The notes under the pieces are model-generated. The model ran no database searches. It was given only the letters and a program-made list of their open reading frames with translations, and was not told where the DNA came from. Positions 1-7,749 of a stretch of DNA of 44,715 nt are shown here, one piece after another. Source of the DNA: an uncultured Bacteroides sp. (GTDB lineage: Bacteria; Bacteroidota; Bacteroidia; Bacteroidales; Bacteroidaceae); contig CALUOT010000021.1 in NCBI GenBank assembly GCA_944322355.1, positions 1 to 44,715 on the forward strand, read 5' to 3'. Position 1 is the first letter of the stretch. Every line of letters begins with the position of its first letter. A program made the position numbers and the translations under genes.

Positions 1-145
1 TAGTGATGGTAAATCCCGGAGGAACCGGCACTCCAATCAGATTCATTTCCGCCAAGTTGGCACCTTTACCGCCCAACAGGTTTCTCATATCGGCCTTTCC
101 TTCTGCCTGGCCGTTTCCAAAAGTGTAAACGCGTTTATTGTCCAT
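1..145 (-). CDS. ppdK: Pyruvate, phosphate dikinase, N-terminal fragment
   Basis: Only the first 48 codons are in the window; the gene runs off the left edge. The visible protein begins [16 protein letters not shown] and continues into a [15 protein letters not shown] segment followed by [11 protein letters not shown], which is the characteristic N-terminal ATP-grasp start of pyruvate phosphate dikinase. The enzyme interconverts pyruvate, ATP and phosphate with phosphoenolpyruvate, AMP and pyrophosphate, and is common in Bacteroides glycolysis/gluconeogenesis. The start at 145 gives the family-typical N terminus, and a TAGATTTG -7 element lies about 45 bases upstream. PEP synthase shares the glycine-rich start but usually lacks the FGNG-type opening, so dikinase is preferred. 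Confidence 0.85.
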   Translation of the reverse strand, partial: MDNKRVYTFGNGQAEGKADMRNLLGGKGANLAEMNLIGVPVPPGFTIT

Positions 146-188
146 AATATTATATGTAAGTTAAATGGTGTTTTTCATTTACTGGCTA

Positions 189-196
189 CAAATCTA
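189..196 (-). promoter_or_regulatory. Putative -7 element of ppdK
   Basis: TAGATTTG on the minus strand fits the Bacteroidetes -7 consensus TAnnTTTG, about 45 bases upstream of the ppdK start. No convincing TTG element is seen at the usual -33 distance. Confidence 0.45.
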
Positions 197-250
197 AAAA
201 ATATTCTATAAACTATAAAACTTTTTACCAGAAAATTCTATCCACCCTAC

Positions 251-296
251 AAAAAATGCGTTGACACACCTCTAAATGATGCGCAACGCATTTTTT
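251..296. terminator. Terminator hairpin downstream of the winged-helix gene
   Basis: A perfect 13-base inverted repeat (arms 251-263 and 284-296, AAAAAATGCGTTG and its complement) encloses a 20-base loop. Read on the minus strand, the 3' arm ends in a run of T, as in an intrinsic terminator for the gene ending at 325. The A/T arm ends make it look bidirectional. Confidence 0.7.
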
Positions 297-324
297 CAGC
301 AGATAAACACTCGACCTTTCCTTA

Positions 325-537
325 TCAACTCAGTTTCACGAACAATTCGCCGTCAACTTCCTCTGTAGAAATCTTGTCCTCTCTCAGCAACCAACCCAGA
401 CCCAGATACAAGTCTTTGTCATTCATTTTGGGCTTGCTTGCACTCTTGATTTGTTTAGCCGTCAGGCCTTCTGTTCCTTCTAAAGCCTTCCAAATTTTAC
501 CTGCTGTTTCACCAGCTTTTTCTTTCAACATTTGCAT
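325..537 (-). CDS. Small winged helix-turn-helix protein (DUF2582-like)
   Basis: A 70-residue protein that matches the small winged-helix family found in Bacteroidales (DUF2582 type). It has an N-terminal helix with a GKIWKALEG segment, a second helix (LTAKQIKSAS) and a C-terminal wing with the pattern LYLGLGWLLREDKI followed by a short beta hairpin ending FVKLS. The fold suggests nucleic acid binding, but no target or effector is known and there is no extra domain. It starts at 537; an in-frame Met two codons later is an alternative. It is a single-gene unit, with a TATATTTG -7 element upstream and a strong terminator downstream. Confidence 0.75.
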   Translation of the reverse strand: MQMLKEKAGETAGKIWKALEGTEGLTAKQIKSASKPKMNDKDLYLGLGWLLREDKISTEEVDGELFVKLS

Positions 538-606
538 TTAAAATTAAGTTAGACATACCATAAAAACACCTCCTGCCCATGACAGGTTAAGGTTTTATTT
601 CCGCTG

Positions 607-614
607 CAAATATA
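607..614 (-). promoter_or_regulatory. Putative -7 element of the winged-helix gene
   Basis: TATATTTG on the minus strand exactly fits TAnnTTTG, about 70 bases upstream of the start at 537. The upstream -33 region is AT-rich without a clear TTG. Confidence 0.5.
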
Positions 615-680
615 GATATTTTTATGTTATATAATACATTATTATCTCTTTTTTTCAATGACATGTAAGAAAATGGAGGT

Positions 681-703
681 GAAAAAAGCCGAATCATACG
701 GCT
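681..703 (-). terminator. Intrinsic terminator of the C_GCAxxG_C_C gene
   Basis: A 5-bp GC-rich stem (AGCCG/CGGCT, 687-691 and 699-703) with a 7-base loop is followed on the minus strand by a run of six T residues. It lies about 20 bases past the stop at 725. Confidence 0.65.
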
Positions 704-724
704 AATGCTTCCCAGCGGACCGTG

Positions 725-1207
725 CTAAACGGTTGCTTCACCTTCCGAAACCGGCCGGTCGGCCAGGTGTTCGGCCCAAATGCGAGCAGCACACTCCACC
801 ATGCGCGGACAAGGACGCTTGGCATAGTACTGAGGAGTACGCTCTTCAGGCATAGAAGTTCCTTCCGACTTCTTCAGCCCTAACAGTTCGGCACAAATCA
901 ACGTGCCATTCCTCCGTTTGAACTCTTCGGCCAACTGCTGCACCAAAGCGTAGTTGGCGGCTTTACTGGCCCGGTCTTTCCCTTCAAGGGCACACTTCTC
1001 CAGGCCGGCCAGCATGAACAATCCGCAAGCTGCCCCACACGTCATCCGCATACGACCGATGCCGGCTCCGAACGAGGCTGACATGTGCAAAGCCTGCTCG
1101 CGCGTGAAACCATAGAGGTCGGCAAACGGCACAACGACGGATTGCGAACAGTTGTATCCGCTCATGAATAGCTCTACGGCTTCTTTTACTCTATCTTCCA
1201 ATTCCAT
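725..1207 (-). CDS. C_GCAxxG_C_C family (redox-type) protein
   Basis: 160 residues. The N-terminal part carries GYNCSQSV and a GAGIGRMRMTCGAACG segment, giving the C...(G)CGAACG cysteine pattern that defines the C_GCAxxG_C_C family; further cysteines occur at LICAELL, RPCPRM and VECAARI. The conserved cysteines suggest a redox or metal-binding role, but the biochemical function of the family is not established. No signal peptide is visible, so it is probably cytoplasmic. It lies downstream of mntH on the same strand, but a 173-base gap holding a 24-base-period repeat array separates them, so co-transcription is uncertain. It has its own terminator. Confidence 0.8.
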   Translation of the reverse strand: MELEDRVKEAVELFMSGYNCSQSVVVPFADLYGFTREQALHMSASFGAGIGRMRMTCGAACGLFMLAGLEKCALEGKDRASKAANYALVQQLAEEFKRRNGTLICAELLGLKKSEGTSMPEERTPQYYAKRPCPRMVECAARIWAEHLADRPVSEGEATV

Positions 1208-1237
1208 AAAAATCCGTATTTATCCTATTAATTTCAG

Positions 1238-1380
1238 GGTGTACCCACCCTTGTATGCTGTGGTGCACCCCACCTTGTCTACAAGGGGGTACCTACCATA
1301 GCCTACTGTGGCGCACCCCACCTTGCTTACAAGGGGGTACCCACCACTGCCTACTGTGGTGCCCCCACCATTTTTCCTTT
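1238..1380. repeat. Tandem array A: six units, exact 24-base period
   Basis: Units start at 1238, 1262, 1286, 1310, 1334 and 1358. Each begins with a palindromic or near-palindromic octamer (GGTGTACC, GGTGCACC, GGGGTACC, GGCGCACC, GGGGTACC, GGTGCCCC) followed by CACC or TACC. Odd and even units resemble each other more than their neighbours (units 2 and 4 end TTACAAG/CTACAAG, units 3 and 5 end CTACTGT), giving a 48-base higher-order repeat. The array fills the gap between the mntH stop at 1381 and the next gene. No convincing coding sequence lies here. Confidence 0.85.
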
Positions 1381-2643
1381 TCACCATAAGGCCGAAAACA
1401 GCAGCATCAAGTTGAGCACCGTCACGATGCCGGCTATGGCATAGAGTACACAGGCGCTCCATCGGCTGTTGGCATACGGCCCCATCACCCGGCGGGACGA
1501 AGTGAGGCTCACCTGCAAGAACACCGTGAAGGGCAACTGGATGCTGAGTACCATCTGCGAAATGAGCAGTCCCTTGAAGGGGTCGCCGATGAAAAATATA
1601 ATCAGCAACGCCAAGCCCAACGAAAGCACGACTCCCACCTGCGAGTGGCTATCCTTGATGTGATAGGACTCGCCGAAGATACCTGCAAAGATAGAACCGG
1701 CCGCCATCCCGCTGGTCAGCGTAGACGACACGCCCGCCATGAGCAAGGCCAGGGCGAAGACGATGGCTGCTCCGCTGCCCAGCAAAGGTTCGAGCAGCGA
1801 CTTGGCCTGTTGCAACTCCTCGACCTGCACCCCTTCCTGGAAGAAGGTGGAGGCCGCCAGCAGAATCATGGCACTGTTGATGGCCCACCCGACCAGCATG
1901 GAAAGCATCGTGTCGAACAGCTCGTACTTCAGCACGCGGCGGATGGAGGCATCGTCCCTCTTATTATACTCATGGCTCTGTATCACCTCGGAGTGCAAGA
2001 ACAGGTTGTGAGGCATCACCACGGCACCCAGCACACTCATCACCACCAGCATGCTCCCTTCGGGGAAGGAAGGCACCACCCATCCGCGAGTAGCAGCAGG
2101 CCAATCGACATCAATCAGAAACAGTTCGTAGATGAAAGAAAGCCCGATGAGGGAGACGAAACCGATGATGAAGCGCTCTATCCGCTTGTACGAATTGGTG
2201 AACAACATCACCAGCACGAAAGCCGCGGTAAGCACCGCCCCCCACACGATAGGAATGTCGAAAAGCATCTGCAAGGCGATGGCTCCTCCCAGAATCTCGG
2301 CCAGCGAGGTAGACACGGAAGCCAACACGGCCGTAGCCAATATCGGTTTGGACACCCACCCTGGTGTGTACTTCGTGGCAGCTTCGGACAAGCAAAGTCC
2401 TGTGACAATGCCCAGATGGGCCACATTGTGTTGCAGGACGATGAGCATGATGGTGGACAACGTTACGACCCACAACAAAGCATACCCGAACTCGGAACCT
2501 GCCGCAAAGTTGGATGCCCAGTTACCCGGGTCGATGAAACCCACCGTCACGAGCAGTCCCGGCCCGATATAGCGGAATATATCCAACCCGCCTAAGTATC
2601 GTTTATGGTCAGTCCGCTTTAAATCTTTCAGGATATTCTTCAT
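1381..2643 (-). CDS. mntH: Nramp-family divalent metal (Mn2+/Fe2+) transporter
   Basis: 420 residues with about 11 hydrophobic transmembrane segments. Two Nramp signatures are present: DPGN at residues 38-41 in the first membrane helix and the A-x-x-M-P-H motif (A207, M210, P211, H212) in the sixth, whose Asp, Asn, Ala and Met bind the metal. The family imports Mn2+ or Fe2+ with protons across the inner membrane. The start at 2643 gives a normal short cytoplasmic N terminus. The -7 element (2686-2693) lies in the loop of the previous gene's terminator hairpin. The stop codon abuts tandem array A. Substrate preference (Mn or Fe) cannot be decided from sequence alone. Confidence 0.92.
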   Translation of the reverse strand: MKNILKDLKRTDHKRYLGGLDIFRYIGPGLLVTVGFIDPGNWASNFAAGSEFGYALLWVVTLSTIMLIVLQHNVAHLGIVTGLCLSEAATKYTPGWVSKPILATAVLASVSTSLAEILGGAIALQMLFDIPIVWGAVLTAAFVLVMLFTNSYKRIERFIIGFVSLIGLSFIYELFLIDVDWPAATRGWVVPSFPEGSMLVVMSVLGAVVMPHNLFLHSEVIQSHEYNKRDDASIRRVLKYELFDTMLSMLVGWAINSAMILLAASTFFQEGVQVEELQQAKSLLEPLLGSGAAIVFALALLMAGVSSTLTSGMAAGSIFAGIFGESYHIKDSHSQVGVVLSLGLALLIIFFIGDPFKGLLISQMVLSIQLPFTVFLQVSLTSSRRVMGPYANSRWSACVLYAIAGIVTVLNLMLLFSALW

Positions 2644-2674
2644 GACTTTTGCTTTATATACCTATATATAATGA

Positions 2675-2709
2675 AAAAGCCGGAGCAAAGATACCTCTTC
2701 CTCTCCGGC
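2675..2709 (-). terminator. Terminator of the TSCPD gene, overlapping the mntH promoter
   Basis: A 7-bp GC stem (GCCGGAG/CTCCGGC, 2679-2685 and 2703-2709) is followed on the minus strand by five T residues. Its 17-base loop contains the mntH -7 sequence TATCTTTG. Confidence 0.65.
2686..2693 (-). promoter_or_regulatory. mntH: Putative -7 element of mntH
   Basis: TATCTTTG on the minus strand exactly fits TAnnTTTG, about 43 bases upstream of the mntH start. It is located in the terminator loop of the upstream gene. No TTG stands at the expected -33 spacing. Confidence 0.5.
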
Positions 2710-2741
2710 CTTCTGTGTAGTTTCTCCTAAAGGAATCCGAC

Positions 2742-2987
2742 TCAATAGCCCATCTCATGCAAGGCACGACAAAGCTGATCGGGACACGAAGTGGTCTTCA
2801 TGCCGCACCGGATACCCTCCAGGCGTTTCATCACCTCAACCACAGGCATCCCCTTCACCAGACGGGAAATGCCTTGCAAGTTTCCGTTGCATCCTCCTTC
2901 GTAAACGACATCTTTCAGGACACCGTCTTCCACTTCGATTTCGATGTCCGTACTACATGTCCCCTTGGTTTTGTAATGATAGGTCAT
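2742..2987 (-). CDS. TSCPD domain protein (TIGR03905-like)
   Basis: 81 residues, almost entirely a TSCPD domain. The conserved pattern is visible as GTCSTDIEIEVEDG near the N terminus, the GGCNGNLQG core, and a C-terminal TSCPDQL motif. This domain also occurs at the C terminus of vitamin B12-dependent ribonucleotide reductases, but here it stands alone and its function is unknown. The cysteines could bind metal. It starts only 3 bases after the yebC stop, so the two are very probably co-transcribed in the lipB-pheT-yebC cluster. A terminator follows. Confidence 0.8.
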   Translation of the reverse strand: MTYHYKTKGTCSTDIEIEVEDGVLKDVVYEGGCNGNLQGISRLVKGMPVVEVMKRLEGIRCGMKTTSCPDQLCRALHEMGY

Positions 2988-2990
2988 GGA

Positions 2991-3722
2991 TTATTCTTCC
3001 TCCGGCTTCATGTTGGTATAAACCGTCTGCACATCGTCAAACTCTTCCAGACGCTCTATCATCTTGTTGATGGTCTCGCGTTGTTCAGGGGTAACATCCT
3101 TCAAGTCATTAGGAATATAAGTGAATTCACCACCTACATCCTCCAAGCCTTTTTCTTCCAGATGCTTCTGAATAGCAGCATAACTCTTGGGGTCGCCATA
3201 GATGGTTATGGTACCTTCTTCCTCATCTTCCTCATAGTCTTCATCGACATCGAAGTCTATCATGTCGAGAATGAATTCTTCCATATCCATGTCGGCTTTC
3301 TTCTTGAAGGTGAACACGCATTTGTGATCGAACAGGAAAGCCAACGAACCCGTAGTACCCAGATTGCCTCCGAACTTGTTGAACACCGAACGAACATCGG
3401 CCACCGTACGGGTCGTGTTATCCGTCAATGTATCTACAAATATAGCCACACCATGAGGTCCGTATCCCTCGTAAGTCATGCCCTTGTAATCGCTCTGGTC
3501 TTTCCCCATAGCATTCTTGATGGCCCGTTCGATGTTGTCCTTCGGCATATTCTCGCGCTTACAAGTAGCAATGACCGAACGCAACGTAGGATTGTTTTCA
3601 GGCTCAGGACCACCGGCTTTCACCGCGATGGCGATTTGTTTGCCCAGACGAGTAAATGTTTTGGCCATGTGGCCCCATCTTTTCAGCTTGGTAGCTTTTC
3701 TATATTCAAACGCTCTTCCCAT
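2991..3722 (-). CDS. yebC: YebC/PmpR family regulator or translation factor
   Basis: 243 residues, typical for the family. It begins MGRAFEYRKATKLKRWG and then follows the YebC pattern: a basic N-terminal helical domain, a NMPKDNIERAI segment, a YEGYGPHGVA segment, the LTDNTTRTVADVR segment and NLGTTGSLAFLF. The acidic stretch around residues 160-170 (DEDYEEDEEEG) is common in Bacteroidetes versions. Members are described as DNA-binding regulators, and more recently as acting in translation of proline-rich stretches; which role applies here is not shown by the sequence. It is 48 bases downstream of pheT and 3 bases upstream of the TSCPD gene, which supports one operon. Confidence 0.92.
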   Translation of the reverse strand: MGRAFEYRKATKLKRWGHMAKTFTRLGKQIAIAVKAGGPEPENNPTLRSVIATCKRENMPKDNIERAIKNAMGKDQSDYKGMTYEGYGPHGVAIFVDTLTDNTTRTVADVRSVFNKFGGNLGTTGSLAFLFDHKCVFTFKKKADMDMEEFILDMIDFDVDEDYEEDEEEGTITIYGDPKSYAAIQKHLEEKGLEDVGGEFTYIPNDLKDVTPEQRETINKMIERLEEFDDVQTVYTNMKPEEE

Positions 3723-3770
3723 TGGAGTAATTATTTAATTATTAACCATTATCTATTCGTTTCTTCTGCC

Positions 3771-6233
3771 TTATCGAAGCTTAGCATCCAGCTTGGTTTG
3801 TAAGTTCGTAATCAACTTCTGCATAATCTTGTCGATTTGCTTGTCATTCAGTGTGGCATTCTCGTCCTGCAACACGAAGCTCACTGCATAACTCTTCTTA
3901 CCGGCTTCGAGATTCTTGCCTTCGTACACATCGAACAACTCGACCTGCTTCAATAATTTCTTCTCAGTCTCAAAGGCAATCTTTTCTATCTCCGCAAACT
4001 GCACTTTCTTGTCGATAAGCAAAGCCAAATCGCGCTTCACAGCCGGGAACTTGGTCAATTCATAGTAGCTGACTTTTGTATTCTTGATGGCTTTCATCAA
4101 CTCTGTCCAATTCAAATCGGCATAATAGACTTCATTATCCATGTCGAAAGCTTTCAGAATCTTGTGAGTCACCACACCCAAAGTTGCCAAGAGTTTTCCA
4201 CCCCGTGTATGAACTGAAAGAGCCGTGGCATAAATATCATCGGACAAATTGCCGACCACCAGGTTGCGCATATTCAGTCCCAGACGAGCAAATATATTCT
4301 CCACATACGCCTTCAATTCATATACAGAACTGTCCTCATCGGGATGCGCCCATGAGTTAGAAACCCGTTTCCCTGTCACCCATAAGCCCAAATGATAGTT
4401 CTCGGCATAAGCGGCCAAAGGTTTCTCCTCATTTTTCTTGTCTGCTCGATAATAATAGCAATTGCCAAACTCGAAGAATCTCAAATCGGCATTCTTGCGA
4501 TTGGCATTATGGGCAATACTTTCCAATCCGCCGAAAAGAAGCGACTGACGCATGGCATTCAGATCCGAACTCAGCGGATTGAGCAACATCACCAAATTCT
4601 GCGAAGGATAAGCAGCCAATCCGTCATAGTAAGCGGCACGAGTCAAGGAGTTATTCAGTATTTCATTGAAACCGCATCCTACCAATTGTTCTGATATCAA
4701 GTTCTGCAACTTGTTGGACACATCGTGTTCACCTTTGGTGGTCAGGCTCGACTTTAAGGATGTAGGGATTTCTACATTATTATATCCATAGATACGGAGA
4801 ATATCCTCAATGACATCACACGGGCGCTGTACATCGACCCGATAAGGAGGTACGTCAAGCGTCAGGCCCTCAGAAGTTTCGTTGACAATCTTCATCTCCA
4901 GACTCGTCACAATACTTTTAATGGTCTCTACCGGAATGACTTTACCCACCAGCGAATGTACCTGTTCGTAAGAAAGTTCTACCCGAAAATCGTCAAACGA
5001 CTTGGCACATACATCTTTTATTTCGGAAGAGATGGTACCTCCGGCCAATTCCTTCACCATCAAAGCTGCCAACTTCAAGCAATAAATCACACTATTGGGA
5101 TCAATACCACGCTCGAAGCGGAATGAAGCATCGGTGTTCAATCCATGTCGGCGAGCCGTCTTGCGTATCCAAGTAGGGTGGAAATAAGCGCTTTCCAAAA
5201 AGGCATCAGTCGTCTTTTCGGTAGAGCCTGATTCGAGTCCACCAAATACTCCAGCAATACACATGGGTACTTCTGCATTGCAAATCATCAAATCATGTTC
5301 ATCCAACTTACGCTCCACTCCGTCCAAGGTAACAAATGGAGTACCTTGTGGCAAAGTCTTCACAATGACTTCCCCACCTTTGATGGTGTCGGCATCAAAA
5401 CAATGAAGAGGTTGACCAAATGCATGAACAATATAGTTAGTTATATCTACTACATTATTAATAGGGCGCAAACCAATGACCCGCAACTTTTCTTGCAACC
5501 ATTCAGGACTTTCCTTCACCGTAACTCCTCTCACGGTAACACCTGCATAGTGAGGGCATGCTTCCGCATTTTCCACTTTCACTTCGATGTTCAGATCATG
5601 ATTATCTACCCCGAAATCTTCCACGGAAGGACGATGAAGCGATGTTTGCTTACCGTTCTGCACCAGATAAGCATACAAGTCGCGCGCTACTCCATAATGC
5701 GAGCAAGCATCTGCACGGTTGGGTGTAATGTCCACTTCCAACACATAGTCGCTCTTGATTTGATAGTAATCCTTAGCCAATGTCCCCGGCACAGCTGTAT
5801 CGGGCAAAACAATGATACCGGCATGGTCGGTACCAATGCCTATTTCATCTTCAGCACAAATCATACCATTCGACTCGATGCCACGAAGTTTGGACTTCTT
5901 TATGGTAAAACATTGGTCGCCATCGTACAATTTAGTTCCCAGCGTAGCTACAACCACCTTTTGTCCGGCGGCCACGTTCGGTGCTCCACAAACAATCTGC
6001 ACAGGTTCGTCCTGCCCCAAATTAACGGTGGTGACATGCATGTGATCGGAATTCGGATGAGGTTCGCATGTCAAGACTTCGCCTATCACCAAGCCTTCCA
6101 GTCCTCCTTTGATGCTTTGCACCTCTTCTACACTCCCCGTCTCCAATCCGATGGAAGTCAACGCAGAAGCGACTTCGTCCGGCGTCAAGTCGAAATCGAC
6201 ATACTCTTTCAACCAATTATAAGAGATATTCAT
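3771..6233 (-). CDS. pheT: Phenylalanine-tRNA ligase beta subunit
   Basis: 820 residues, full length for bacterial PheT. Domain order: a start (MNISYNWLKEYVDF) typical of PheT, a tRNA-binding OB-fold domain at about 40-150 (HPNSDHMHV, VCGAPNV, GMICAEDEIG), the B3/B4 editing domain at about 210-400, the B5 domain, the catalytic-like core and a C-terminal ferredoxin-fold anticodon-binding domain from about 725. It pairs with PheS as an alpha2beta2 tetramer to charge tRNA-Phe. The pheS gene is about 21 kb away on the other strand. It lies between lipB (86 bases upstream) and yebC, with its own -7 element at 6269-6276. Confidence 0.97.
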   Translation of the reverse strand: MNISYNWLKEYVDFDLTPDEVASALTSIGLETGSVEEVQSIKGGLEGLVIGEVLTCEPHPNSDHMHVTTVNLGQDEPVQIVCGAPNVAAGQKVVVATLGTKLYDGDQCFTIKKSKLRGIESNGMICAEDEIGIGTDHAGIIVLPDTAVPGTLAKDYYQIKSDYVLEVDITPNRADACSHYGVARDLYAYLVQNGKQTSLHRPSVEDFGVDNHDLNIEVKVENAEACPHYAGVTVRGVTVKESPEWLQEKLRVIGLRPINNVVDITNYIVHAFGQPLHCFDADTIKGGEVIVKTLPQGTPFVTLDGVERKLDEHDLMICNAEVPMCIAGVFGGLESGSTEKTTDAFLESAYFHPTWIRKTARRHGLNTDASFRFERGIDPNSVIYCLKLAALMVKELAGGTISSEIKDVCAKSFDDFRVELSYEQVHSLVGKVIPVETIKSIVTSLEMKIVNETSEGLTLDVPPYRVDVQRPCDVIEDILRIYGYNNVEIPTSLKSSLTTKGEHDVSNKLQNLISEQLVGCGFNEILNNSLTRAAYYDGLAAYPSQNLVMLLNPLSSDLNAMRQSLLFGGLESIAHNANRKNADLRFFEFGNCYYYRADKKNEEKPLAAYAENYHLGLWVTGKRVSNSWAHPDEDSSVYELKAYVENIFARLGLNMRNLVVGNLSDDIYATALSVHTRGGKLLATLGVVTHKILKAFDMDNEVYYADLNWTELMKAIKNTKVSYYELTKFPAVKRDLALLIDKKVQFAEIEKIAFETEKKLLKQVELFDVYEGKNLEAGKKSYAVSFVLQDENATLNDKQIDKIMQKLITNLQTKLDAKLR

Positions 6234-6268
6234 ATCAATGTATTTTTATTGTTTTCAAAAGTGACCCG

Positions 6269-6276
6269 CAAAATTA
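6269..6276 (-). promoter_or_regulatory. pheT: Putative -7 element of pheT
   Basis: TAATTTTG on the minus strand fits TAnnTTTG, 36 bases upstream of the pheT start. No clear TTG at -33. Confidence 0.45.
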
Positions 6277-6319
6277 GTAATTATTTTCCTTTTACTGGAT
6301 ATATCAACCAAGAAAATCG

Positions 6320-6967
6320 TCATAACAAGTCCGACAATTCTCTGCACAAGCGTTGTTTCACCTCATCCAGAGAAACTTCACGTCCCAATTCCTTTTGCAA
6401 AGAAGTGACTCCTTTGTCTATAAATCCGCATGGATGAATGTAACTAAAATAACTCAAATCGGTATTTACGTTCAATGCCAATCCGTGCATCGTCACGAAA
6501 TGACTGCTTCGCACACCGATGGCACAAATCTTGCGAGCACGTGCCGTGTTTCCTTCCAACCAGACACCGGTGGCTTTCTCCACCCGTCCGGTCTTTATCC
6601 CATACGATGCACATACATTGATTACCACCTCTTCCAGCACATGCACATAGGCTTTCAGTCCTAATGCGAAATCTTCTAGATTCAAAATGGGATAACACAC
6701 CAACTGACCAGGGCCGTGATAGGTAATGTCCCCTCCTCGATCGATGTGAAAATACGTAGCCTTTATCTTTTTCAATTGCTCTTCACTTAAAAGCATATTC
6801 TTCTCCTTTCCGCTACGTCCCAAAGTATATACGTGCGGATGCTCGCACAGTACAATGCGATTCACATAGTTTCCACCCTCACATTTGGCCTGCAACAGGG
6901 CGTCAAAACATGTCGTTTGCCTCTGCCAAGCTTCAGCGTAGGGGATAAGTCCCCAATCTTCTATCAT
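6320..6967 (-). CDS. lipB: Lipoyl(octanoyl) transferase
   Basis: Transfers octanoate from acyl carrier protein to lipoyl-dependent enzymes, the first step of lipoate synthesis. The start at 6967 gives 215 residues, the usual LipB size, beginning MIEDWGLIPYAEAWQRQ. Signatures are the RGGDITYHGPGQLVCYP motif, the catalytic Lys in KICAIGVR, HGLALNVNTDL, and the conserved catalytic Cys in HPCGF. Upstream Met codons at 6976, 7006 and 7096 extend the frame with sequence unlike the family. The one at 6976 is a real alternative, but a TACCTTTG -7 element at 6982-6989 would make it leaderless. The gene heads the lipB-pheT-yebC cluster. No lipA is in the window. Confidence 0.93.
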   Translation of the reverse strand: MIEDWGLIPYAEAWQRQTTCFDALLQAKCEGGNYVNRIVLCEHPHVYTLGRSGKEKNMLLSEEQLKKIKATYFHIDRGGDITYHGPGQLVCYPILNLEDFALGLKAYVHVLEEVVINVCASYGIKTGRVEKATGVWLEGNTARARKICAIGVRSSHFVTMHGLALNVNTDLSYFSYIHPCGFIDKGVTSLQKELGREVSLDEVKQRLCRELSDLL

Positions 6968-6981
6968 TGTTTCCATGCCTG

Positions 6982-6989
6982 CAAAGGTA
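6982..6989 (-). promoter_or_regulatory. lipB: Putative -7 element of lipB
   Basis: TACCTTTG on the minus strand fits TAnnTTTG. It lies 14 bases before the 6967 start and 5 bases before the alternative 6976 start, so it helps place the start. A -33 TTG is not at the standard spacing. The remaining gap up to 7188 shows nothing recognisable. Confidence 0.45.
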
Positions 6990-7188
6990 CACAAAATCTT
7001 TTGCATGATAAAACCAAACACATTTGAGGAACCTTTCTCTTCACACGCCTTGGAGGTGAAGAAGCCAAAGTGTAGAGAAGCCATCACCTCTACCAAACTT
7101 TAACTTAAAAACCCCTTGTTGCTCAGCCCATTTTTCCGAACAATTTTTCCTCATTTATATTTTTCATGAAAAAATACGAACGAAAAAG

Positions 7189-7219
7189 TTGCGTATATCA
7201 AAAAAAAAACCGACTTTTG
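7189..7219 (+). promoter_or_regulatory. Promoter of the AraC-type gene, with A10 spacer tract
   Basis: TTG at 7189-7191 and GACTTTTG at 7212-7219 (one mismatch to TAnnTTTG) are 20 bases apart, about 45 bases upstream of the start. The spacer contains ten consecutive A residues (7200-7209). Confidence 0.5.
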
Positions 7220-7264
7220 TACGTTTTTAAACAAAAAAGATGTAAACCCTAACCAGTTAATTCA

Positions 7265-7726
7265 ATGAGCGATTTAGAAAACCAGACACAGACTGAGGCG
7301 CCGAAGAAGCGCCCATACAATCTGCGTGAGAAAAAAGAGAAGAATGCTGCCTACCGCACTTTGATTCGTCCGGAGTTGGCAGATGAGTTGTATGACAAGA
7401 TTCTACAAATCATCGTCGTACAGAAAAAGTACAGAGACCGTGACTACTCGGCTAAACAGTTAGCCAAAGAATTGGAAACGAACACACGCTACCTGTCGGC
7501 CGTAATTAATTCACGCTTCGGAATGAACTATTCATGCTTACTGAACGAATATCGCATCAAGGAAGCCATGCACTTGCTGACCGACAAGCGATATGCGGAC
7601 AAGAACGTGGAAGAAATCAGTACGATGGTAGGCTTTGCCAACCGGCAATCATTCTATGCTTCTTTTTATAAGAATGTAGGCGAAACTCCTAACAGCTATC
7701 GCAAGAAACATGCCGATAAGCGATAA
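7265..7726 (+). CDS. AraC-type helix-turn-helix protein
   Basis: 153 residues. The C-terminal half is an AraC-type double helix-turn-helix: first helix region AKQLAKELETNTRYLSAVIN, then NEYRIKEAMHLL, and the second helix region VEEISTMVGFANRQSFYASF ending in the usual F-K-x2-G-E-T-P-N-S-Y-R-K motif. The N-terminal 50 residues are basic and rich in lysine (RPYNLREKKEKN) and contain no recognisable ligand-binding domain, so it resembles the C-terminal output part of larger regulators. It is probably a cytoplasmic transcription factor with unknown targets. The start at 7265 follows a plausible promoter. A very long hairpin separates it from the next gene. Confidence 0.8.
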   Translation: MSDLENQTQTEAPKKRPYNLREKKEKNAAYRTLIRPELADELYDKILQIIVVQKKYRDRDYSAKQLAKELETNTRYLSAVINSRFGMNYSCLLNEYRIKEAMHLLTDKRYADKNVEEISTMVGFANRQSFYASFYKNVGETPNSYRKKHADKR

Positions 7727-7749
7727 GGCAAACCCAGTTTTCATTTTTC

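Noticed and set aside
1220-1462. Open frame through array A encoding a repetitive Gly/Tyr-rich peptide
   Set aside because: It is the translation of the 24-base repeat, overlaps the end of mntH and has no family resemblance.
6968-7096. Longer LipB N terminus from Met codons at 7096 or 7006
   Set aside because: The extra residues are not family-like and a -7 element lies inside the extension.
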